A stretch of DNA of 9,761 bases from NCBI GenBank assembly GCA_021160885.1, contig JAGHBR010000439.1:1-9761 (forward strand), given 5' to 3'. The position numbers and the translations under genes are program-made. The first letter of the stretch is position 1, and each line of letters starts with the position of its first letter. The notes under the pieces are model-generated. The model ran no database searches, was not told the origin of the DNA, and saw only the letters and a list, made by a program, of their open reading frames with translations. Positions 1 to 5,443 of this stretch are shown here, piece after piece. The DNA comes from Caldisericaceae bacterium (GTDB lineage Bacteria > Calditrichota > Calditrichia > Calditrichales > Calditrichaceae).

Positions 1-536
1 GCAAAAGCCAGGAATTCGGACTGCGCGTTAACTGGCGTCCTTCGGTCAGGCTGCGCAGCCTGACCGAGAGCCGTGTACGTTCATATTTTCGACGTTCCAG
101 CGCCAATCCCTTCCGCAACAGGGACATCAGTGGCTACTACCTGGTGCAGAATATTTCCTACCGTCCGCGCAGTAGATGGGAGATTGGCCTGGGCAACGAA
201 AGCGGCCTGGAGACAAATCGTAACCCCAACTACCCGCTTGATTTGTGGTACACCACTTTAAGACCGCGCTTAAATTACGAAATGCCCGTGCGCGGCCGCG
301 CAACGGTTGAGTATCAGCTGCAGAATGTAACGGTTACCCGAAATCCTCAAAATCTTGTGGTACCTTTTGAAATGGCTCAGGGCAAAAAGAAAGGTCTGTC
401 ACACACCTGGCAGTTACGGCTGGAATACACGCTATCCAAAAATGTTCTTTTTACATTACAATACACCGGACGTAAAGATGCCGGTTTTCAACGCACCATT
501 CATGCCGGTCAGGCACAACTAAGGGCCTATTTGTAG
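1..536 (+). CDS. C-terminal part of a probable outer-membrane beta-barrel protein (5' partial)
   Basis: The reading frame is open from position 3 to the TAG at 534-536, so this is the last 177 codons of a gene that starts left of the window. The GTG at 144 is only an internal valine. No family could be named. The protein is rich in Arg, Tyr and alternating polar/hydrophobic stretches that read as amphipathic beta-strands, for example TVEYQLQNVTVT and WQLRLEYTLSKNVLFTLQYT. It ends in AQLRAYL, a hydrophobic/aromatic C-terminus of the kind found on the closing strand of outer-membrane barrels in FCB bacteria. From this I infer an outer-membrane location; transport or assembly roles are unknown. 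GC content is about 51% by hand count (274 of 536 bases), visibly higher than in the minus-strand genes. A 26-bp perfect palindrome lies within the coding sequence at 42-67. The gene converges on nanE. Confidence 0.6.
   Translation, partial: KSQEFGLRVNWRPSVRLRSLTESRVRSYFRRSSANPFRNRDISGYYLVQNISYRPRSRWEIGLGNESGLETNRNPNYPLDLWYTTLRPRLNYEMPVRGRATVEYQLQNVTVTRNPQNLVVPFEMAQGKKKGLSHTWQLRLEYTLSKNVLFTLQYTGRKDAGFQRTIHAGQAQLRAYL
42..67. repeat. Perfect 26-bp palindrome inside coding sequence
   Basis: The arm TCGGTCAGGCTGC (42-54) is followed directly by its exact reverse complement (55-67), with no spacer. It is read in frame as Ser-Val-Arg-Leu-Arg-Ser-Leu-Thr-Glu of the partial barrel gene. In RNA it could form an 11-bp GC-rich hairpin with a 4-nt loop; in DNA it could extrude as a cruciform. 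Symmetry breaks at 41/68. Confidence 0.9.
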
Positions 537-619
537 AATTTTTATTGCCTGAATTCTCCCTTTTCTGCAGTCAATTTACAGAGTGCAACGATGAAGAATC
601 TTCTTCTAAATCAGTACAA

Positions 620-649
620 AGAATGACAGTGAGGTAGAAATGTCATTCT
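620..649. repeat. 9-bp inverted repeat (AGAATGACA / TGTCATTCT)
   Basis: AGAATGACA at 620-628 and TGTCATTCT at 641-649 are perfect reverse complements around a 12-nt loop. The arms match the core of a common intergenic palindromic repeat type. The downstream sequence (AAACCACTGAAAGGAGCGGAAAATC) looks like a decayed version of the usual GAGCGAAGCGAAGAATC continuation. There is no T-run on either side, so a terminator role is not supported. Confidence 0.6.
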
Positions 650-701
650 AAACCACTGAAAGGAGCGGAAAATCCCCTGACTTGTGGACGCCACACCGCT
701 A

Positions 702-724
702 CTGTCCAACGCTAAAGTGGACAG
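702..724. repeat. 7-bp inverted repeat (CTGTCCA / TGGACAG)
   Basis: CTGTCCA at 702-708 and TGGACAG at 718-724 pair perfectly around a 9-nt loop. It lies 55 bases beyond the nanE stop in the nanE direction of transcription. No U-tract follows on either strand. The TGTCCA/TGGACA ends resemble transposon-end chemistry, but there is no transposase or second end in the window. Confidence 0.45.
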
Positions 725-779
725 GGAATGGGATACTTTTGAAGTGATTCTCTGCGAAGCTTTTTTCTCCAAGGCAATC

Positions 780-1499
780 TTAAACCTTTTTCAAAGCTTC
801 GGCAAAGCGGCTTGTTATTACCCAGGGACGCGTAATGGCCGTGCCAACTACCACAGCAAAAGCCCCTAATTCCAGACATTTTTGAGCCTGCTCGGGCTGC
901 CAGATTCTTCCTTCGGCAATTACCGGAACTTTAGTTCCTACTTCCTTAACTAATTCAGAAATTAAATTAAAATCTGGCTCAAAGGGTTTAAAAGAATGTT
1001 TTGATTGTTGTGTGTAACCTGCTAAAGTAGTACTGATCAGATCGAATCCCATTTCAGCCGCAGCCACACCTTCAGCAAGGGTGGAAATATCAGCCATCAA
1101 CAAATGTTCTGATTGTGTACGGGCAAATTCTAACAATTCCTTAAGCTGCAGCCGGCCAGGTCTTTTTCTGTTGGTGGCATCCAGGGCAATAACAGGCGGA
1201 TTCGTTTTCAACAAGGCCCGCAATTCATTTAATGTTGGGGTAATAAAAACTTCACTATTTGGATAGCGCTTTTTGTAAATGCCGATGACAGGAACTGACA
1301 AATGTTTTAATAAATAAGCGACATTTTTCGGCAAATTCGTCCGAATACCAACAGCGCCTCCCATGATGGCTGCCCGGGCCATAGCCAATAACAGAGATGG
1401 CCGGGCAAAGGGTTCCGGCGGTTCAGACTGGCAGGAAACAATTAAACCGCCGCTCAAGCGCTCTAAAACAGTTTGTTTGTCAAACAATTTTTTGCCCAT
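780..1499 (-). CDS. nanE: N-acetylmannosamine-6-phosphate 2-epimerase (NanE)
   Basis: This 239-residue protein is a full-length NanE, a TIM-barrel enzyme of the cytoplasm that interconverts ManNAc-6-P and GlcNAc-6-P in sialic acid and amino-sugar catabolism. The N-terminus has the family sequence LSGGLIVSCQ (residues 15-24), followed by GAVGIRTN (48-55). PVIGIYKKRYP (70-80) carries Lys76, the likely counterpart of the catalytic lysine. Next come SEVFITPT (82-89), ALDAT (105-109), MADIST (135-140) and TTLAGYT (157-163). VPVIAEGRI (191-199) carries Glu196, the likely second catalytic residue. VVVGTAITRP (216-225) is the phosphate-binding end of the barrel. It is the last gene of a three-gene operon. 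Its ATG overlaps the stop of the upstream phosphorylase as TAATG, which suggests translational coupling; a weak AAGG lies about 10 nt upstream. About seven residues precede the usual family start, which is unremarkable. The family assignment is secure. The residue equivalences are from memory of characterised NanE enzymes. Confidence 0.93.
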   Translation of the reverse strand: MGKKLFDKQTVLERLSGGLIVSCQSEPPEPFARPSLLLAMARAAIMGGAVGIRTNLPKNVAYLLKHLSVPVIGIYKKRYPNSEVFITPTLNELRALLKTNPPVIALDATNRKRPGRLQLKELLEFARTQSEHLLMADISTLAEGVAAAEMGFDLISTTLAGYTQQSKHSFKPFEPDFNLISELVKEVGTKVPVIAEGRIWQPEQAQKCLELGAFAVVVGTAITRPWVITSRFAEALKKV

Positions 1500-3913
1500 T
1501 ACATGCGTACCTTAACTTCCACAGTTGACCTTTGAGCGATTAGTTGGTTAATCTTTTCATCTTTTAAATCAATCAAATTACCGGCAATAAGTTGCCCGTT
1601 TAGCCAAATTTGTTCCACTCCTTTATTTTTACCGGCTGGATTAAGTACCTGAACTCGGTATTTTTTGCCGCGAAAACTGCGAACAACCGTGAACTCTTTC
1701 CATCGACCCGTAATGCATGGATCGATTAATAAACCTTTGTAAGTAGGCCGGACGCCCAGAATGTAATCCAGCACATCACGCAACATCCAAGTAGCCGAAC
1801 CGGTTAACCAGGAATGGCTGGCCTGCCCAAAAGTGGGATGGTCCGGGCTGGTAACATATTCCGCGTAAACGTAAGGTTCCACTTCGTAACGATCAATATC
1901 AACCACAGGATTCATCGGAAGAGCGCGTTTGTAAATATCAAAGGCCCGCTCTGCATGGCCCAGCAGACATTCCGCTAAAATAGCCCAGCTTACGGGATGA
2001 TTAAACACGGCACCGTTCTCTTTTTTGCCCGGCACACAGCGCGTAGCCAGGCCAATGGAAGGGTCAATTTTAGTGTAAGGCGGATGAAGAATTTTAGGCC
2101 CTTTGGGCGTTTCTAAAATTTGCCTTACCGATTCCATGCAAATTTTAGCCCGCTGCCCCTCTGCAATGCCACTGATTACAGCCCAGGATTGGGTATTCAG
2201 AAAAATCTGCCCTTGTTCATTTTTAGAAGAACCAATTACACCACCTGAGTCGGTTGTCCCTCTGATGTACCACTTACCATCCCAGCAATGCTGATTAACG
2301 GTTTGTTTTATTTTTTCGTAAGCCTGTTGATATTTTTGTGCCAGTGTTTCTTCCTTTAAATACTGGCATAAATCAACCACTTCTTTTAAGATGTAGGCCA
2401 AAAACATTGTTACCCAAACGCTTTCCCCTCGTCCCTGACGTCCTAAATAATCAAGCGTGTCGTTCCAGTCGCCGGGACCAAATTTTGCCAGGTTGCGTTC
2501 GGTCAACTGGCTCAGGGAAAAGTCAACAGCCCGCAATAAGTGCTGTAATATGCTGGCTTTGCCTTCATCGTAAAAGGGGATTTCCTGCTCCAAAAATTTG
2601 AAATCACCAGTCTCTTTCAAGTAAACCATAATCGCCAAAGGCAGCCACAGTGGCGTATCCGAATGTCCGGTTTTTTCTCCGTTTTTTGAAAGCGGAAAGT
2701 AAAGGTGGAACGTACTCCCATCTGCAAACTGAAACTGGCTCATTTCAGCAATCCGCTCCTTCACCAGATCAGGACGCGGAATTACCGGACCCATAATATC
2801 CTGACAGGAGTCACGAAAGCCGCGACCGAACAATAGACCTCCGTGATAATAGGAAGCATCGCGGGAAAACTGAAAGGTTACCAAATTCTGATATTGATTC
2901 CAGACATTGACCATGGTATTTAGTTCATCGTCCGGAGTTTTTACCTGAACATGGCTCAAATAGTCTTGCCAGTAACTTTTTACTCGCTCAAACTCCGAAT
3001 CAATCAGGTCTAAATTTCGAAAACGCTGCACCACTTTTATAGCTTTCTGCTCGTATTTTTTACGAGGCACCACGCCCAGCAAAATGGCAAATTCCTTGCT
3101 TTCTCCTGCTTCTAAAGTCAAATCCATTTGCAAGGCTGCCACTGCATCTCCAGCAGTAATTTCACTGTTAAAACAGGCTCCCCTTTCAACTGCCAGCGGA
3201 TTCGCCTCCGAACGCCAGCGGCCAATGAATTGATTTTTACTTCCATCCCAGCCGGAAACCGGAAAAGTAGAAGCAAAAAAAACGTAGCGATCCCATGCTT
3301 CGTTAGCCTGTTTAACGGTTGCTCCCTGATACCGCATCCAGTACCTTTTGGAAGCCAGCAATATTTGATGTTCCCTGTTGAAGAATACCTCGTTAAAATG
3401 TTGGTCGTTGGGCTGGTTAATTAAATCCACCAGGGCATGGCCCAGGCACAATTCGACGAAGGGAAATATTTTTAATTTTAGAGATTTATGCTGATGGTTC
3501 GTCAGGTGTACGCGCCAGATTTCCAGGTCGTCATCCAGAGGCACAAAATACGTTATTTGCTGTTCGATCTGCCGATAAGTAGATTTAAATTGTGTGTAAT
3601 AAACGCCGTGGCGACATTGGTAGGAATCCAATTTGGTTTCTGTGGGCTGCCAGGTGGGCGACCAGTAGTGAGCGTCGTTTTCATCGCGCAGGTAAAGGTA
3701 GCGGCCCGGGCGATCGACAGGCAGACTATTGTAACGCCAGCGTGTAATGCGACTGTCTTTGGGTGAATAATAAAAGCTATATCCGCCGGCGGTGTTGGAA
3801 ATTAAAGCATTGTAACGGCCATTGGAAAGATAATTTACCCATGGTTGTGGCGTATCGGGTCTGGTAATCACAAATTCCTTTTTATCATCTGAGAAATAAC
3901 CATATTTTTTCAA
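1499..3913 (-). CDS. GH94 family disaccharide phosphorylase (chitobiose/cellobiose phosphorylase-like)
   Basis: This 804-residue enzyme belongs to glycoside hydrolase family 94. The family cleaves beta-linked disaccharides with inorganic phosphate, inverting the anomer to give an alpha-sugar-1-phosphate plus a free sugar. The N-terminal beta-sandwich starts with KKYGYFSDDKKEFVITRPDTP, a typical GH94 opening. It is followed by a helical linker and an (alpha/alpha)6 barrel. FRDSCQD (366-372) is the family's sugar-binding RDxxQD motif. GDWND (481-485) supplies the catalytic acid, probably Asp485. GRGESVW (494-500) follows. KENGAVFNHP (631-640) and SWLTGSATWM (701-710) line the active site and phosphate pocket. 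The length fits N,N'-diacetylchitobiose and cellobiose phosphorylases (about 800 residues). I chose the TTG at 3911-3913 because a strong Shine-Dalgarno lies just upstream and the protein then begins at the family start. No signal peptide is visible, so it is cytoplasmic. The neighbours favour an amino-sugar substrate, but cellobiose, cellobionate or other beta-glucosides cannot be excluded. Confidence 0.88.
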   Translation of the reverse strand: MKKYGYFSDDKKEFVITRPDTPQPWVNYLSNGRYNALISNTAGGYSFYYSPKDSRITRWRYNSLPVDRPGRYLYLRDENDAHYWSPTWQPTETKLDSYQCRHGVYYTQFKSTYRQIEQQITYFVPLDDDLEIWRVHLTNHQHKSLKLKIFPFVELCLGHALVDLINQPNDQHFNEVFFNREHQILLASKRYWMRYQGATVKQANEAWDRYVFFASTFPVSGWDGSKNQFIGRWRSEANPLAVERGACFNSEITAGDAVAALQMDLTLEAGESKEFAILLGVVPRKKYEQKAIKVVQRFRNLDLIDSEFERVKSYWQDYLSHVQVKTPDDELNTMVNVWNQYQNLVTFQFSRDASYYHGGLLFGRGFRDSCQDIMGPVIPRPDLVKERIAEMSQFQFADGSTFHLYFPLSKNGEKTGHSDTPLWLPLAIMVYLKETGDFKFLEQEIPFYDEGKASILQHLLRAVDFSLSQLTERNLAKFGPGDWNDTLDYLGRQGRGESVWVTMFLAYILKEVVDLCQYLKEETLAQKYQQAYEKIKQTVNQHCWDGKWYIRGTTDSGGVIGSSKNEQGQIFLNTQSWAVISGIAEGQRAKICMESVRQILETPKGPKILHPPYTKIDPSIGLATRCVPGKKENGAVFNHPVSWAILAECLLGHAERAFDIYKRALPMNPVVDIDRYEVEPYVYAEYVTSPDHPTFGQASHSWLTGSATWMLRDVLDYILGVRPTYKGLLIDPCITGRWKEFTVVRSFRGKKYRVQVLNPAGKNKGVEQIWLNGQLIAGNLIDLKDEKINQLIAQRSTVEVKVRM

Positions 3914-3917
3914 TTTT

Positions 3918-3926
3918 CCTTCCTTT
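3918..3926 (-). promoter_or_regulatory. Ribosome binding site fixing the TTG start of the GH94 gene
   Basis: On the minus strand the mutase stop TAG is followed by AAAGGAAGGAAAATTG. The AAAGGAAGG stretch is a strong Shine-Dalgarno, 4-7 nt from the TTG at 3913-3911. A longer version starting at a TTG at 3958 would overlap the mutase gene, has no comparable site, and adds 15 residues absent from the usual family N-terminus. Confidence 0.8.
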
Positions 3927-5336
3927 CTAATGATTCGTGTCTTCTGTAATCTGCTCAACTCCCCATTTCATAACAGAGCGAACAGTCTGTTCATCTCTCC
4001 CTGCCACGTAAATACGGGCTAAAGGTTCGGTTTGTGAAACACGAATTAAGATCCAGCAATCATTGTTTAAGTAAAGTTTCAAACCGTCTTTTAATGAGAA
4101 ATCAGTTACCTGTTGTTTGACCACCCGCTCAGGAATGTTTTCTCGCAGGCGCTTTAAATTTCTAATTAAAATTTTAGAGTTTTGCTGGCTGATATCTTTT
4201 CTTAAATAGAAAAAAGGGCCAAATTTTTGCCTTAATTCGCTTACCAGTTCAGAAATTTTCACCTGGTAGTAAGCCAGCATTTCTAAAACGAGCAATACCG
4301 TCAAAATGCCATCGCGTTCCGGTAAATGGAATCCATAGCCAAAACCGCCGCTTTCTTCACCGCCGATTAAAATATTTTCGGCCAGCATCTGTTCCGTTAC
4401 ATTTTTAAAACCCACCGGCACTTCTTTCACCCGCCGATTAAACGTACTGGCCAATCGATCAATGGTTGGGTGCAAAGAGGTCGTCCTTACAAAATCACCC
4501 GGAAATTTTCTTTCTTTTATTAAATAACGGGCCAACAAAGGCACCAAATCATGAAGTTCTACGAACAGCCCTTTATCGTCAATCACTGCACATCGGTCAG
4601 CATCGCCGTCTGTTGCAAGTCCGAGTCCCATGGCCTGCTCGCGCACCAGAGTCTGTAAATCCAACAGATTTTCAGGAATCGGTTCCGGACGGCCACGGCT
4701 AAAAAGAGGATTTTCTTCATGGCGTAAATATTTTGCTTTTAAACCGAACTCTTCAAAAAAGTGTTGCAAAAAGCCAATGCCACAACCATGCATGGCATCA
4801 TAAACGAGCAAATCAGAAAATTTTTCAACAACTTCGACTCGCAACACTTTTTTCAAATGTTCAAAATAGGCCTTTGTTAAATCAAGATATTGAATGTTTT
4901 GCCGAACTCTTTTTTCATCAATTGGAGCCACAATGCTCTCAATACGCTTTTCAATTTGTTGCACAAAATCATCTAATACCGGGCCGCCATAAGATGCCTT
5001 GAATTTAATCCCGTTGTAAAAATAGGGATTGTGACTGGCCGTTACCATCACACCAGCGTTTAAGCCGAGCTGTTTTACGGCAAAAGACAGTACGGGCGTA
5101 GGTGTAAATTTACTGCTCAATACTACAGGAATATTGTTACTGGCCACCACCCGGGCAAAGTGTAAAGCAAACTGATCTGATAGAAAACGCGTATCATAAG
5201 AAATGACCACGCCGTTAATGCGTTTATTGCTTTCAAGCAGATATTTACTGAGAGCACGGGCTACGCGTCCCACATTATCAAAATTAAATTCTCTGGCAAT
5301 AATCGCCCGCCAGCCATCGGTACCAAAACGAATCAC
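3927..5336 (-). CDS. Alpha-D-phosphohexomutase (phosphoglucomutase/phosphomannomutase family)
   Basis: This 469-residue protein is a complete four-domain phosphohexomutase, which moves phosphate between O-1 and O-6 of a hexose or hexosamine through a phosphoserine and a bisphosphate intermediate. Domain 1 opens with IRFGTDGWR and has the phosphoserine loop TASHNP (99-104, Ser101). Domain 2 has the metal loop DGDADR (243-248). Domain 3 has the sugar-binding loop GGEESGG (325-331). Domain 4 ends with the phosphate loop IRVSQTEP (431-438), where the usual SGTEP reads SQTEP. The GTG start at 5336-5334 is the only option: an in-frame TAG lies four codons upstream and TAGGA sits 7 nt before it. It is the first gene of the operon, with 13 nt to the GH94 start. 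In context it probably converts the phosphorylase's sugar-1-phosphate to the 6-phosphate for glycolysis or for NanE chemistry. The GEESGG loop differs from the loops of GlmM (GEQSGH) and of AlgC-type PMM/PGM (GEMSGH), so the true substrate (glucose, mannose or GlcNAc phosphate) is open. Confidence 0.9.
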   Translation of the reverse strand: MIRFGTDGWRAIIAREFNFDNVGRVARALSKYLLESNKRINGVVISYDTRFLSDQFALHFARVVASNNIPVVLSSKFTPTPVLSFAVKQLGLNAGVMVTASHNPYFYNGIKFKASYGGPVLDDFVQQIEKRIESIVAPIDEKRVRQNIQYLDLTKAYFEHLKKVLRVEVVEKFSDLLVYDAMHGCGIGFLQHFFEEFGLKAKYLRHEENPLFSRGRPEPIPENLLDLQTLVREQAMGLGLATDGDADRCAVIDDKGLFVELHDLVPLLARYLIKERKFPGDFVRTTSLHPTIDRLASTFNRRVKEVPVGFKNVTEQMLAENILIGGEESGGFGYGFHLPERDGILTVLLVLEMLAYYQVKISELVSELRQKFGPFFYLRKDISQQNSKILIRNLKRLRENIPERVVKQQVTDFSLKDGLKLYLNNDCWILIRVSQTEPLARIYVAGRDEQTVRSVMKWGVEQITEDTNH

Positions 5337-5343
5337 AGAAATT

Positions 5344-5348
5344 TCCTA
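5344..5348 (-). promoter_or_regulatory. Ribosome binding site of the phosphohexomutase (GTG start)
   Basis: TAGGA on the minus strand lies 7 nt before the GTG start. Its TAG is in frame with the gene and blocks any upstream extension, so the non-ATG start is well determined. Confidence 0.75.
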
Positions 5349-5378
5349 AAACTATGATCACTGTTCAAAAGCAATATT

Positions 5379-5414
5379 AAAAATATGCCGGTGTGAGTTA
5401 CTCACACCGGCATA
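5379..5414 (-). terminator. Strong intrinsic terminator of the large secreted-protein gene
   Basis: A perfect 14-bp stem (5384-5397 paired with 5401-5414, arm TATGCCGGTGTGAG) closes a 3-nt loop. In the minus-strand direction it is followed at once by five T residues (5383-5379) and then AATATTG. It lies 30 nt past the TAA of the large minus-strand gene and 43 nt before the mutase start, so it should separate these two transcription units. On the plus strand the stem is followed by A-rich sequence, so it is not bidirectional. Confidence 0.9.
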
Positions 5415-5443
5415 AAGAGGAAAATATTGATGAGTAACCTGCC

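Larger units (their letters stand above)
537..779. other. Non-coding gap between convergent genes with inverted repeats
   Basis: This gap of 243 bases separates the stop of the barrel gene from the stop of nanE. No convincing gene lies in it. It contains four small dyads: GAAGAA/TTCTTC (593-606), a 9-bp stem at 620-649, TGTGG/CCACA (683-695) and a 7-bp stem at 702-724. None is followed by a clear T-tract on the strand where it would be needed, so I cannot point to an intrinsic terminator for either convergent gene. The motifs GAAGAATC, AGAATGACA, TGTCATTCT and GATTCTCTGCGAAGC resemble pieces of the dispersed TGTCATTCTGAGCGAAGC-type repeat seen in many bacterial genomes. The resemblance is from memory and not computed. 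Confidence 0.6.

Noticed and set aside
144..536. Barrel gene starting at GTG 144
   Set aside because: The frame is open upstream to the window edge with the same strand-like composition, and no ribosome binding site precedes 144; the gene is truncated by the window.
684..869. A 61-codon plus-strand open frame in the gap after the barrel gene
   Set aside because: It overlaps the 3' end of nanE on the opposite strand, has no Shine-Dalgarno, spans inverted repeats and resembles no known protein.
1416..1452. 8-bp inverted repeat CGGCGGTT/AACCGCCG inside nanE
   Set aside because: It has a 21-nt loop within conserved coding sequence (the GGLIVSCQ region), which is explainable by chance and codon choice.
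3914..3958. Longer GH94 start at TTG 3958
   Set aside because: It would overlap the mutase by 32 bases and add 15 residues not found in GH94 proteins. A strong Shine-Dalgarno instead serves the TTG at 3913.
5384..5414. Terminator hairpin acting on the plus strand or as an operator
   Set aside because: No plus-strand gene reads into it and no T-tract follows in that direction; the minus-strand T-tract fully explains it as a terminator.
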